NCBI GenBank assembly: GCA_031553435.1
Contig: JAVBLQ010000007.1
Span: 14,112-78,111, forward strand
DNA from: JAVBLQ01 sp031553435
Lineage (GTDB): Bacteria; Bacteroidota; Bacteroidia; Bacteroidales; Azobacteroidaceae
Length of the DNA: 64,000 nucleotides
Reading direction: 5' to 3'
Of the stretch, positions 53,814 through 63,936 are shown one piece after another. How positions within the stretch are numbered: position 1 is the first letter of the stretch; each line of letters begins with the position of its first letter. The notes beneath the pieces are model-generated. The model did not search any database, was not told where the DNA came from, and worked only from the letters and a program-made list of their open reading frames with translations. Position numbers and translations under genes: made by a program.

Positions 53814-55106
53814 TCAAATTCCAAACATACAAGTCAAAGCATCTGCAACAATAAAGTTACTTCCTCCTATAAAAATCAAATCATCCGGAGAAGCTGATAC
53901 TTTGGCTGCTTTGATCGCTTCTTCCACGCTGGGAAATGTTTTACCGGATAAACCTTCGGCTGTAGCTCGGTTTGACAGTTCAATTTCGTCCAGAGCTCTG
54001 GGAATGGATGCTTTGGTGAAATAATATATCGCATATTTGGGCAAAAGTTTCAGGACTCCGGTAATATCTTTATCATTCACCATGCCGATAATAAAATGCA
54101 ATTTCTCGTATTTTTCCTGTTCCAACTGCCTGACCACATAACTGATACCTCCGGTATTATGTCCGGTATCCAATATTATTTTGGGAGCATTACTTATAAC
54201 TTGCCAACGGCCTTCTAAACCTGTGATTTCTATGACATGAGCAAAGCCATCATAAACAGCTTCTTTCGTGATAGAAAATCCGGCTTTTTCCAATTCACGG
54301 ATGGCACAAAGTACTGTGGTTGCATTTTTTTCTTGTACCAAACCTCCTAATTCTCCAATCAGATCAGGGTAATCTTTGGTTTGGAACAAAAATTTTCCAT
54401 TGGGAAGAATTTCAGCTTTTTCAACTATTTTTTCATCTTCTGCAAAAATGATGGGAGAGGAGACTGATCTTGCTTTTTCTTCAAATGCTGTTCTAACATC
54501 TCCTTGGGCTTCTCCGATTACAACAGGAATTCCGGTTTTAATGATTCCGGCTTTTTCGTGCGCTATCTTAACCAGCGTATCGCCCAGAAATTGGGTGTGA
54601 TCAAAACTGATATTGGTAATAACACATAGATCAGGATGAATAATGTTGGTGCTATCCAATCTTCCGCCCAATCCGACTTCAATAACACTGACGTCTACTT
54701 TTTCGTGTGCAAAATAATCAAAAGCCATGCTCATTGTCGTTTCAAAGAAAGAGGGTCTGAGTGTTTCAATAAAGTCTTTATGCTTTTGTATAAAATCAAT
54801 AATGAACTGTTCGTTAATTTTTTCACCATTTACCCGGATTCTTTCTTTAAAATCTCTTAAATGAGGGGAAGTATATAAACCAATTTTATATCCTGATTGT
54901 TGTAATATAGCAGCAAGGAGGTGAGAAGTTGAACCCTTTCCGTTGGTTCCTCCTACATGAATAGTATGGTATGATTTGTGCGGATGATTTAAGTGAGAAT
55001 CAAAGGAAAGACTATTTTCCAAGCCTTCTTTATATGCAGCGCCTCCGATATGTTGAAATACGGGGGTGCTTTTGTATAGATATTCCAGAGTTTCCTGATA
55101 GTTCAT
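53814..55106 (-). CDS. folC: Folylpolyglutamate / dihydrofolate synthase
   Basis: A 430-residue Mur-ligase-fold enzyme that adds glutamates to folates. The P-loop is HVGGTNGKGSTSH near residue 50. SPHLRDFKERIRVNG, EVGLGGRLDSTNI and ILDTGHNTGG are family motifs. It is the last gene of a sucC-sucD-folC run on the minus strand, with only 9 bp to sucD. Confidence 0.95.
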   Translation of the reverse strand: MNYQETLEYLYKSTPVFQHIGGAAYKEGLENSLSFDSHLNHPHKSYHTIHVGGTNGKGSTSHLLAAILQQSGYKIGLYTSPHLRDFKERIRVNGEKINEQFIIDFIQKHKDFIETLRPSFFETTMSMAFDYFAHEKVDVSVIEVGLGGRLDSTNIIHPDLCVITNISFDHTQFLGDTLVKIAHEKAGIIKTGIPVVIGEAQGDVRTAFEEKARSVSSPIIFAEDEKIVEKAEILPNGKFLFQTKDYPDLIGELGGLVQEKNATTVLCAIRELEKAGFSITKEAVYDGFAHVIEITGLEGRWQVISNAPKIILDTGHNTGGISYVVRQLEQEKYEKLHFIIGMVNDKDITGVLKLLPKYAIYYFTKASIPRALDEIELSNRATAEGLSGKTFPSVEEAIKAAKVSASPDDLIFIGGSNFIVADALTCMFGI

Positions 55107-55115
55107 GTAATCTTT

Positions 55116-55979
55116 TTATTTGTATTTTAGCAATTCCGGAATTTCCGACGGTTCCTTTGCCACCTTTATTCCGGCCTCTTCGAATGCTTCAATTTTTTCT
55201 TTTGCAGTTCCGGAACCACTTGAAATGATTGCTCCGGCGTGTCCCATTTGTTTTCCGGGAGGAGCTGATTGTCCTGCTATAAAAGAAACGACAGGTTTGC
55301 TAATGTATTGTTTGATGTATTGGGCTGCTCTTTCTTCGGCATCTCCACCGATTTCTCCAATGAGGACAATGGAATCAGTATCTTCATCATTTTGAAATAA
55401 TTGCAGAATTTCCTGAAAGTATAAACCTACCACAGGATCTCCACCAACTCCAACAGCCGTAGATTGTCCGATATTTTTCTGTGTAAGGCTATATACAATT
55501 TGATAAGTGAGGGTTCCGCTACGGCTAATTACTCCGGCTCCTCCTAATTTGAATATTTGAGGAGGTAGTATTCCTACCAGACTTTTGGTTGGAGAAATAA
55601 GTCCGGGACAATTGGGTCCAATGAGTTGAGAACCTTTTTTTTGAACATAATTGTATGCCTTCACTACATCTAAAGTCGGAACACCTTCTGTTATACAGAC
55701 AATTAGTTTTATATTTGCAGCAGCAGCTTCCATAATTGCATCCTTAGCAAATGATGCGGGAACAAAAATAACTGAAGTGTTTGCTCCGGTTTGTACTACA
55801 GCATCATGAACAGTATTAAAGACAGGTATCCCGATAACCGAAGAGCCTCCTTTCCCGGGAGAGGTTCCTGCGACTACTTGCGTACCGTATGCTTTCATTT
55901 TGGCAGCATGAAAACTGCCGTCTCTTCCTGTGATTCCTTGAATTAGCAGGCGTGTATTTTTGTTGATTAAGATGCTCAT
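55116..55979 (-). CDS. sucD: Succinyl-CoA ligase, alpha subunit
   Basis: A 287-residue subunit that binds CoA and carries the phosphohistidine. The N-terminal [22 protein letters not shown] and the CoA-site GTSPGKGG are present, and the active-site His is in [17 protein letters not shown] near residue 245. It lies 6 bp from sucC on the same strand, as usual for the pair. Confidence 0.95.
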   Translation of the reverse strand: MSILINKNTRLLIQGITGRDGSFHAAKMKAYGTQVVAGTSPGKGGSSVIGIPVFNTVHDAVVQTGANTSVIFVPASFAKDAIMEAAAANIKLIVCITEGVPTLDVVKAYNYVQKKGSQLIGPNCPGLISPTKSLVGILPPQIFKLGGAGVISRSGTLTYQIVYSLTQKNIGQSTAVGVGGDPVVGLYFQEILQLFQNDEDTDSIVLIGEIGGDAEERAAQYIKQYISKPVVSFIAGQSAPPGKQMGHAGAIISSGSGTAKEKIEAFEEAGIKVAKEPSEIPELLKYK

Positions 55980-55985
55980 GTTTCT

Positions 55986-57122
55986 TCACTCTTCACTTGT
56001 ATTTATCGCCAATTTCGTTGCCTCTTCCATCGTTTCAGCAATAAGAAAATGTGTGTTGCGCAACAGGTTGCGTCCTTCTTCTTCATTAGTTCCTGTAAGT
56101 CGGACAATGATGGGAATGTTTGTTTCCAATTGGTTGAATGCCTCGATCAACCCGTTAGCCACATCGTCACAACGGGTAATTCCTCCGAATATATTGATTA
56201 AAACAACCTTTACGCGTGAGTCTTCCAATAACAATTTCATGGCATCAATCACTTTGTTTGGATTTGAACTTCCGCCGATATCCAGAAAATTGGCAGGATT
56301 ACCTCCGTATAGTTTTATCATATCCATCGTTGCCATGGCCAGACCGGCGCCATTTACCATGCAACCGATATTTCCATCCAGATTCACATAACTGAATCCT
56401 TTACTTTTAGCAAAAATTTCTTTTTTCTCAGCATCTGTGGGTTCGAACAAAGAGAGAATTTCGGAATGACGATAAAGTGCATTATCATCAAATGTCATTT
56501 TAGCGTCGATGGCAAGTATATTTCCTTCTTCTGTTAAAACTAATGGATTAATTTCTGCCAGAGAAGCATCTTTTTTAATAAATAAACAGTATAGTTTTTG
56601 AATGATGAGGGCTGTTTGTTTCACTAAATTCATATCGTCGAATAAAGTGAAAGCTGCTCTTTTGGCAAGAAAATCCGGCATGCCGATAGATGCATCTATT
56701 TCAAAACGAAAAATCCGGTCAGGAGTTGTGCGTGCAACTTCTTCAATATCCATTCCACCTTCTTTGCTTAACATGAGGACAACTGACCTGGAATTCCGGT
56801 CGATAATCAGACTCATATAATATTCGGAAGTAATGTTTATCGCTTCTCCAACCAGGATACGGTCAACGGTGTAACCTTTGATATTCATGCCCAGTATTTC
56901 ATTGGCATGTTTTATTACTTCCTCTTTATTGTTGGCTAGTTTAACTCCTCCGGCCTTACCTCGTCCTCCGACCAGTACCTGAGCTTTGACAACGGCTCTT
57001 TGTTTTCCGAGTTCGTCGTAGGCATTACACACATCTTCAATGTTTTTACACAAAATGCTTTTTTCGACAGGTATGCCATAATTGGAAAATAAACTTTTGG
57101 CCTGATATTCGTGTATTTTCAT
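55986..57122 (-). CDS. sucC: Succinyl-CoA ligase, beta subunit (ADP/GDP-forming)
   Basis: A 378-residue subunit with an ATP-grasp domain (KIHEYQAKSLFSNYGIPV, VKAQVLVGGRGKAGGV, AEINPLVL) and the C-terminal CoA-ligase domain (NIFGGITRCDDVANG). It forms a heterotetramer or dimer with SucD in the citric acid cycle. It starts the sucC-sucD-folC run. Confidence 0.95.
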   Translation of the reverse strand: MKIHEYQAKSLFSNYGIPVEKSILCKNIEDVCNAYDELGKQRAVVKAQVLVGGRGKAGGVKLANNKEEVIKHANEILGMNIKGYTVDRILVGEAINITSEYYMSLIIDRNSRSVVLMLSKEGGMDIEEVARTTPDRIFRFEIDASIGMPDFLAKRAAFTLFDDMNLVKQTALIIQKLYCLFIKKDASLAEINPLVLTEEGNILAIDAKMTFDDNALYRHSEILSLFEPTDAEKKEIFAKSKGFSYVNLDGNIGCMVNGAGLAMATMDMIKLYGGNPANFLDIGGSSNPNKVIDAMKLLLEDSRVKVVLINIFGGITRCDDVANGLIEAFNQLETNIPIIVRLTGTNEEEGRNLLRNTHFLIAETMEEATKLAINTSEE

Positions 57123-57194
57123 GACAGTGTCTTTTAATGAGTGATGGATAGCCCGTAACTATATGAAAACAAAATATAACTAATTTCTTAATTT

Positions 57195-58715
57195 TCAATT
57201 CAAATGTTCCGGCCTCAACAAATCATTTACCGTTTTCACCGGATTGAATGTTTCGATGGGAACTTCTACAAAAATGGTGTTCCAATGAGCCATAGCTCCA
57301 TTCCACAAACCGGGTAATTCTAATGCTTTCAGCTCTTTACCTCCTTTGGATTTGGATGAAATGAATCCTGTATTTTTATCGACATAATCCGGTAGATTGT
57401 ATTTTTCTCCTTTGTAGTTTTTAACTGCACAAACCAAGTCAACGGGGTTGAAATGAGTTCCATTTTCAAAAAAATGGAGGCTTAGTTGATCTCCCATGTT
57501 GATTTGGGAACTTTCAAGGATTTGCAGAGAAATTGTATCATCGGAATTTATGGTTAGGAAGGGGCCGCCACCCGGTTCTCCCACATTCTGAACCATTCCG
57601 CAAACACGAAGTGGCCTGTCCAGCTTAGATTTGATATAAAGAACAAGCTCTACGTCTTCCAGGTTTTTTGTATCGGGATTTTTAATACATAAATCATTCT
57701 GGAGGAAGTGAATCATTTCCAACAGTTGGTCATGTGTATAACTTCCGGAATCTATCAAGCTCATGTAGTCGAAGATTTTCTTTTGTTTTGCAACCAATAT
57801 TCCGGCAATCAGTTTTTTATATTGTACGGTAATGTCTTTGAAAGAATCGGGTACAACATTGTCAATATTTTTAATGAATATGACATCGGCCTGAATATCA
57901 TTCAAATTCTCAATCAAAGCACCATGTCCGCCTGGACGGAATACAAGTTCTCCGTTTTCCCTGAAGGGTTGGTTTTCCATATCGGCAGCAATGGTATCGG
58001 TTGACGATTTTTGCTCACTGAAACTGATATTGAACATTGCATCGTATTTTTGTTCATAAAAACGTGCAATATCATGCGACAAGTCTTCAAACATTTTTCT
58101 ATGTTCGGAAGATACTGTAAAATGGATGTTTACATCATTCAAAGAGTTTTTTGCATACATTGCACCTTCAACAAAATGTTCTTCCATGGCAGTTCGCGGA
58201 CCCTCCGGATATTTGTGGAATTTCAATAAACCTTTAGGTAATTGTCCGTAATCCAATCCATTGTTGTATAGCAAGTTACTTGCAACAGCTTTATATTTTC
58301 CTTCTTGGATTAATTCGGAAATCCCTTTTCCATGATTTTCCCGGCAAATATTATTCAAATCATCATAAAAAGCGAATTTTTCTATTTCATTGAAAAATTT
58401 TGTTTCAAAAGCATTTTGAGGAATTTCATAATTCGCATCCAGAAACTCAAATAAATTCTTGAACATCCGGCTTGCAGCACCCGAAGCGGGAACAAATTTT
58501 ACAATTTGTTTGTTTCTATTCAGATAATCGTTCCAAGCATCAAAATAATCATCTTGTTCTTCTTCGGGAATTTGCATAATTCCTTTTTCAATTGAAGCAG
58601 ATGCTGTTATTTGTAAATACGGAAATCCGTTGGAAAAACAGGCAAGTTGTTCCGATATTTGTTCTGTGGTAATGTTTTTACTTACAAGTAAATCTAAATC
58701 TTTTTGTGTGAACAT
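57195..58715 (-). CDS. DUF4301 protein
   Basis: A 506-residue protein matching a Bacteroidota family of unknown function. Visible conserved stretches are FVPASGAASRMFKNLFEFL near residue 77, FRPGGHGALIENLNDIQADVIFIKNIDNVVPD near residue 260, and VGEPGGGPFL near residue 380. The middle stretch (PGGHGALI...IKNID) resembles nucleotide-sugar transferase or UTP-glucose pyrophosphorylase folds, which is only a hint. It is divergent from the rel gene, with a clear promoter box of its own. Confidence 0.8.
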   Translation of the reverse strand: MFTQKDLDLLVSKNITTEQISEQLACFSNGFPYLQITASASIEKGIMQIPEEEQDDYFDAWNDYLNRNKQIVKFVPASGAASRMFKNLFEFLDANYEIPQNAFETKFFNEIEKFAFYDDLNNICRENHGKGISELIQEGKYKAVASNLLYNNGLDYGQLPKGLLKFHKYPEGPRTAMEEHFVEGAMYAKNSLNDVNIHFTVSSEHRKMFEDLSHDIARFYEQKYDAMFNISFSEQKSSTDTIAADMENQPFRENGELVFRPGGHGALIENLNDIQADVIFIKNIDNVVPDSFKDITVQYKKLIAGILVAKQKKIFDYMSLIDSGSYTHDQLLEMIHFLQNDLCIKNPDTKNLEDVELVLYIKSKLDRPLRVCGMVQNVGEPGGGPFLTINSDDTISLQILESSQINMGDQLSLHFFENGTHFNPVDLVCAVKNYKGEKYNLPDYVDKNTGFISSKSKGGKELKALELPGLWNGAMAHWNTIFVEVPIETFNPVKTVNDLLRPEHLN

Positions 58716-58742
58716 AATATTTGTTTAAAGTTAGATGTTGTA

Positions 58743-58750
58743 CAAATTTA
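58743..58750 (-). promoter_or_regulatory. Probable -7 box of the DUF4301 gene
   Basis: TAAATTTG on the minus strand, 27 nt upstream of the ATG. Confidence 0.5.
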
Positions 58751-58812
58751 CACAATTCCTTGAACAAAGAAAGTAAATATTTGTATTTTTACATCGAAAA
58801 ATTAGAAAAACA

Positions 58813-60990
58813 GTGGGAAAAATATCAAAAATATATCATCAGCTATTGAAAAATGTGGGCGATGCCTGTAACCCTGATGATATTAAAAAAGCAAGAAAAA
58901 TCATTGAAACAGCTTATACATCAGGTTTCTATCATCTTGATACATATGGTTTGGATTTGAGGTTGAGAAATTTGCAAACAGCTTTGATCGTTTCTGATGA
59001 AATTGGTTTGAAACGGGCGTCAGTTCTTGCGGTTATCCTGCATCAAACTGTTGTTGATCAGGTTGTTTCCATCCAAGAGATAGAACAGGCTTTTAGCTCA
59101 GATGTCAGCGGCATTATTCACGGATTAATTAAAGCAAATGAATTATATGCCAGAAATGTAGCCATAGAAACCGAAAATTTCAGGAAATTACTGCTCTCGT
59201 TTGCAGAAGACGTTCGGGTTATTTTAATCATGATTGCCGACCGCCTTTTTTTGATGCGCTTTGCTAAAAAATTTGAATCGGATGCCCAACGTATTAAACT
59301 GTCAGCCGAAGCATCTTATCTGTATGCGCCGTTGGCTCACCGTTTAGGTTTATATACTATCAAATCAGAGCTCGAAGATCTTTCTTTAAAATATTCTGAT
59401 CGTGATAGTTATGATTATATTGCTAAAAAACTGAATGAGACTAAACGTTCACGAGATCAGTACATCGCCGGATTTATCGCTCCTTTGGAATTGAAGCTAA
59501 AGGAAACCGGACTGAAGTTTGATATCAAAGGGCGTACAAAATCTATTCATTCCATTCGAAATAAACTGATCAAGCAAAAAACGGACTTCGAATCTATTTA
59601 TGATCTCTTTGCTATTCGTGTAATTTTGGATACGGCGCAGGAAAAAGAAAAATCAGAGTGCTGGCAAGTCTATTCCATCATTACAGATATGTATCAACCC
59701 AATCCTAAACGGATGAAAGATTGGCTTTCTATTCCTAAAAGTAATGGCTATGAATCGTTGCACACTACGGTTCTAGGTCCGGGAGGCCGCTGGGTTGAGG
59801 TTCAGATTCGTTCCAAACGAATGGATGAAATTGCAGAACGAGGATTGGCAGCTCATTGGAAATACAAAGGAATCAAAGGAGAAACAGGTCTGGACGAATG
59901 GTTGAACAATGTTCGCGAAGTCCTTGAAAACAAAGATTCTACTCCGGTTGATCTGATGCAGGATTTCAAACTGGATTTATATGATGAAGAAATTTTTGTT
60001 TTTACACCTAACGGTGATTTATTTAAATTGCCTCAGGGAGCTACTGTGCTTGATTTTGCTTTTGCTATTCACACCAAATTAGGAAGCAAATGTGTTTCAG
60101 GAAAAATCAATGGTAAAAATGTTCCCATCAAACATAAGCTGAAAAGCGGCGACCAGGTAGAAATACTGACATCGCCTAATCAATCGCCGAAACAAGATTG
60201 GCTGAATATTGTAATCACATCCAAAGCCAGAACTAAAATCAAACAATCTTTGAAGGAAGAGGCTGTCAAGCAGACAGAATTCGCCAAAGAATTACTGAAA
60301 AGAAGATTCAAAAACCGGAAAATAGAGGAAGATGAAGCCGTAATGATGCGCCTGATCCGCAAAATGGGATATAAAACCGTTACGGATTTTTATGCAGATA
60401 TTGCCGATGAGCGTTTGGATGTAAACAATGTGATCGACCGTTATGTTGAACAGGAGAAAAAAGAAAAAGAGATACATGAACAACATAATACACGTAGCGC
60501 TGAGGCTTTTATCTCAACTTCACAGGAAGAAATAATAGCCGGTACCGATGAATTGGTCATTGATCAGAATCTGAAAGGAATCGATTATAAGCTGGCCAAA
60601 TGTTGTAATCCGATTTATGGGGATGAAATTTTCGGTTTTGTATCCTCGCAGGGAATAAAAATACACCGTACCAGTTGTCCCAATGCACCGGCAATGTTCA
60701 ACCGGCATGGTTACCGGATTGTGAAAGCTCGTTGGGCGGGAAAATCAGGCACTACCTATCCTATCGTTTTACGCGTTGTGGGACAGGATGATATCGGCAT
60801 TGTAACCAACATTACTTCTGTGATTTCCAAAGAAGCTGGAATGTCTATGCGTTCGATTTCTATTGATTCGAATGATGGTCTGTTTCAGGGAAATATTACT
60901 GTAATGCTGAGCAACACATCGGCAATGGATATGTTAATCAAAAAAATAAAGGCTGTGAAAGGAGTTAAACAAGTAAGCCGTTTGTTTTAG
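58813..60990 (+). CDS. relA: RelA/SpoT-family (p)ppGpp synthetase with a degraded hydrolase domain
   Basis: A 725-residue long RSH protein: HD-like domain (about 25-190), synthetase (about 235-350), TGS (about 390-455) and C-terminal ACT (about 645-725). The synthetase keeps D264 (SIYDLFAIR), E329 (VEVQIRS) and the RMKD loop at 300-303. In the HD domain, the usual HDxxED reads HQTVVDQ at 77-83, the first His ligand is missing, and LADRLHNMR reads IADRLFLMR. The hydrolase is therefore probably inactive. RXKD loops are usually found in bifunctional Rel, so the combination is odd. The start is GTG. Confidence 0.92.
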   Translation: MGKISKIYHQLLKNVGDACNPDDIKKARKIIETAYTSGFYHLDTYGLDLRLRNLQTALIVSDEIGLKRASVLAVILHQTVVDQVVSIQEIEQAFSSDVSGIIHGLIKANELYARNVAIETENFRKLLLSFAEDVRVILIMIADRLFLMRFAKKFESDAQRIKLSAEASYLYAPLAHRLGLYTIKSELEDLSLKYSDRDSYDYIAKKLNETKRSRDQYIAGFIAPLELKLKETGLKFDIKGRTKSIHSIRNKLIKQKTDFESIYDLFAIRVILDTAQEKEKSECWQVYSIITDMYQPNPKRMKDWLSIPKSNGYESLHTTVLGPGGRWVEVQIRSKRMDEIAERGLAAHWKYKGIKGETGLDEWLNNVREVLENKDSTPVDLMQDFKLDLYDEEIFVFTPNGDLFKLPQGATVLDFAFAIHTKLGSKCVSGKINGKNVPIKHKLKSGDQVEILTSPNQSPKQDWLNIVITSKARTKIKQSLKEEAVKQTEFAKELLKRRFKNRKIEEDEAVMMRLIRKMGYKTVTDFYADIADERLDVNNVIDRYVEQEKKEKEIHEQHNTRSAEAFISTSQEEIIAGTDELVIDQNLKGIDYKLAKCCNPIYGDEIFGFVSSQGIKIHRTSCPNAPAMFNRHGYRIVKARWAGKSGTTYPIVLRVVGQDDIGIVTNITSVISKEAGMSMRSISIDSNDGLFQGNITVMLSNTSAMDMLIKKIKAVKGVKQVSRLF

Positions 60991-61038
60991 TGGAAAGTCG
61001 AAAATAGAAAATCAAACAATTAAACAATAAACAATACA

Positions 61039-63399
61039 ATGGAAATCCTCAATTTTATACTGATAATAGTAATTTTAATCATTATTATTTCCGCTAAAAA
61101 ATCAATTTTGAGAGAGATAGAGAATCTGGGTGATATAATCCGGAATTTATCTTTTAAAATCAATGAATTAGACAAAAAAATCCAAAATCAGAAAACAGAT
61201 CAGCCTTTGGTTGAGCAGGAACAAAAAATTATTGCAGAACAGCAACCGGTTACAGAACCGGAACTTGTAATTCCTGAAGAAATTATTCCGGAACCGGAAA
61301 TCGTTGAATCTTTCATCACAGAAGAAGAACAGGTTGAACCGGAAGTTGTTGAAGAAATTGTCAGAGAGGAAATTATCGTGCCGTCTGTCACACAACAAGA
61401 CCAACCTAAACCGGAAAAAGAAAAAAGCGACATTGAAAAATGGCTGGGCGAAAATCTGTTAAGCAAAATCGGTATCGCCACCTTGGTTTTAGGTATCGCT
61501 TACTTTGTAAAATATGCTATCGACCAGAACTGGATCAACGAAATCGGCCGTGTGGCAATCGGAATACTTTTGGGAGGCGCTATCATTGGCATTGCGCATA
61601 AACTGAAAGATAATTACCGCACTTTTTCTTCCATTTTAGTAGGTGGCGGAATTTCTGTTTTATATATCACGATTACCATCGCATTCAGGGAATATAATTT
61701 GTTTTCTCAAACGGTAGCTTTTATTTTCCTCATATTCATTACGATACTTTCGGTGCTTCTTTCTATTCTTTATGACCGGAAAGAGTTGGCAATCTTTTCT
61801 TTATTGGGAGGTTTTGCATCTCCGTTAATGGTTAGTTCAGGTACAGGAAATTACATTGTTTTGTTTTCTTACATCTTTATACTGAATGCAGGAATGTTGG
61901 TATTATCATTCAAAAAACAATGGAAAATTGTCAGTATAATATCCTACATATTCACGCAAATTTTTTATTGGGCATGGTTGATAATCTCATTTAACGAGTT
62001 TACACAAGGGCGAATAGGAGCATTGGTCTTTATTTCCCTTTTTTACGTTCAGTTTTATGTGCTGGCAATAATCGAATATTTCAAACACGAAAGAAAACTT
62101 TCTGCATTTCAGAGTTTGATCGTTTTGAGTAATAACCTTTCCATGTTTGCAGCAGCTATTTACATTTTCCGGAATTCTACTTTGGATGTAAAAGGCTTGA
62201 TTACCATCATTATGGCCTTGTTGAATGCCATTCCTATGATTATACTGTTCAAACAAAAAGCGATTGATAAAAACATGTTGTACATGTTGATTGCTATTGT
62301 CCTGACATTCGTAAGTTTAGCAGTTCCCATTCAGTTGGAAGGATGCGCCATAACCATGTTTTGGGCGGCAGAAACGGTTATCTTGCTCTTTTTATGGCAA
62401 AAATCGGAGATCACTATTTTCAAATCCGGATTTATAATCCTTCAATTTTTAGTATTGGCCTCTTTGTTTATGGATTGGGGCAATTATTACATAAGGACTC
62501 TTGACAACCATATTCCGATTGTTTTCAATAAAATTTGTATTACCGGATTGTTCGTTACGGCAACCATTATCTTCAATTCATGGTTATTTGGAAAAGAAAA
62601 GTTCGATGAATTTATTGATGGAGTGAGTATAAAGAGTTTACAAAGAATTTTTACAGGTATTTGGATTGTTTTGCTCTTTGTGACAGGACTGTTTGAATTG
62701 GATTACCAGATAAATTATTATTTCTCGTCCGATGCATTCTGTAAATCGATTTTAGGTTTGTATTTCTATCTGTTCCTGATGATATTGCTTTGGGTAAGAT
62801 GGAAGAAAGAATCCGGATTGAAAGCTCTTTATTATTTGTCATTGGCTTCGCTTATATCATATGTAACTATATATATGTATTTCGTGTTTGAAGTACGAGG
62901 AGAGGTAATGTTTGGGGAGCTTCCCGGCTGGTGGTACTTCAATATGCATTATTTCTCCATTCCTGCCGTTCTGATTATACTGATTTTTATCCTGAAGAAA
63001 AAAGGAGAAATATTTGAAGAAAAAACACGTCAGAATTGGATGTATTGGTTGGTGGCAATCATTTCAGTCATCATTCTCAGTGTGGAAATCGATAATATTT
63101 TGTTGATGAATTTTGCTGAAAAATACGGACAATACACTGTGCTGAAAAATAGTCATAACATTGCTTATCCTATTTTATGGGGGCTCTTTTCTTTCCCGTT
63201 CATGTTTTTTGGGATGAAAAAGAAAAACCGTACGCTACGGATAATTTCGCTTACTCTATTTTCATTGATTATTATCAAGCTTTATGCATACGATGTTTGG
63301 CATATGCAACCGACAGGACGTATCCTTGCGTTTATTTTCCTTGGAGTCATATTGCTTGTGGTTTCGTTTATGTATCAGAAGTTGAAAAAATTGTTGTAA
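61039..63399 (+). CDS. DUF2339 polytopic membrane protein
   Basis: A 786-residue protein with an N-terminal membrane helix and coiled-coil (about residues 20-50), an acidic Pro/Glu/Val-rich linker (about 55-130) and more than 20 transmembrane helices after residue 140. EKWLGENLLSKIGIATLVLGIAYFVKYAIDQNWI at about 133 is the DUF2339 signature. The family is uncharacterised. It often sits next to a DUF3999 gene, of which there is no intact copy here. Confidence 0.82.
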   Translation: MEILNFILIIVILIIIISAKKSILREIENLGDIIRNLSFKINELDKKIQNQKTDQPLVEQEQKIIAEQQPVTEPELVIPEEIIPEPEIVESFITEEEQVEPEVVEEIVREEIIVPSVTQQDQPKPEKEKSDIEKWLGENLLSKIGIATLVLGIAYFVKYAIDQNWINEIGRVAIGILLGGAIIGIAHKLKDNYRTFSSILVGGGISVLYITITIAFREYNLFSQTVAFIFLIFITILSVLLSILYDRKELAIFSLLGGFASPLMVSSGTGNYIVLFSYIFILNAGMLVLSFKKQWKIVSIISYIFTQIFYWAWLIISFNEFTQGRIGALVFISLFYVQFYVLAIIEYFKHERKLSAFQSLIVLSNNLSMFAAAIYIFRNSTLDVKGLITIIMALLNAIPMIILFKQKAIDKNMLYMLIAIVLTFVSLAVPIQLEGCAITMFWAAETVILLFLWQKSEITIFKSGFIILQFLVLASLFMDWGNYYIRTLDNHIPIVFNKICITGLFVTATIIFNSWLFGKEKFDEFIDGVSIKSLQRIFTGIWIVLLFVTGLFELDYQINYYFSSDAFCKSILGLYFYLFLMILLWVRWKKESGLKALYYLSLASLISYVTIYMYFVFEVRGEVMFGELPGWWYFNMHYFSIPAVLIILIFILKKKGEIFEEKTRQNWMYWLVAIISVIILSVEIDNILLMNFAEKYGQYTVLKNSHNIAYPILWGLFSFPFMFFGMKKKNRTLRIISLTLFSLIIIKLYAYDVWHMQPTGRILAFIFLGVILLVVSFMYQKLKKLL

Positions 63400-63862
63400 G
63401 AAATTATGCATAAGTCACCTTTCGCTTTTAGCCAAAACCTTCTCTCCTTCATCTCGATATTCGGCATCCTTCATGTTCCTATCCAATTTCGGAAAATATG
63501 AACCAATTTTATCCAATTGTCTCCGATAATTTTGTCATACTATACCAATGGACTTTGTATTTGTGAACAATTTTGACCGAAAAGTAGAATATACGATTGA
63601 ATTTACGAACGATAATTCGAAAGAAAAATAATTTCTGTTGTTTTTTTAAGTGAATGCTTTTTTTATGAAACCTTCCGGTTATTTACGCATGAAAAAGATG
63701 ATTCTTCTGATTTTGAAAGACGAAAAAACAGGATTATTCGGCTCAACTTGGAATGTGATTTACAAAACGACAGATAATTGTCAAACATAGCAACACTAAA
63801 AAAGAACCCTTTAAAAACAAAAAACAGCCACATTTTTCAATGTAACTGTTTGATTATGAAAG
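63400..63862. other. Probable decayed coding region between the DUF2339 gene and the tRNA
   Basis: The 463-bp gap has short frames of plausible coding type but none intact. One from 63548 to 63631 reads MDFVFVNNFDRKVEYTIEF, ending at a TAA, and another open stretch at 63649-63774 is in a different frame. This looks like an old gene with frameshifts, possibly the DUF3999 partner of the preceding gene. I cannot confirm the identity. Confidence 0.35.
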
Positions 63863-63936
63863 TGATCCGGTTGAGATTCGAACTCAAGACCCACAGCTTA
63901 GAAGGCTGTTGCTCTATCCAGCTGAGCTACCGGACC
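63863..63936 (-). tRNA. tRNA-Arg (UCU anticodon)
   Basis: The minus strand folds into a 74-nt cloverleaf: acceptor GGTCCGG/CCGGATC with one G-U pair, D arm GCTC/GAGC, anticodon stem ACAGC/GCTGT with loop CTTCTAA (anticodon UCU), and T arm TTGAG/CTCAA with TTCGAAT. CCA is not encoded. It reads AGA/AGG arginine codons, frequent in this low-GC genome. Confidence 0.95.
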
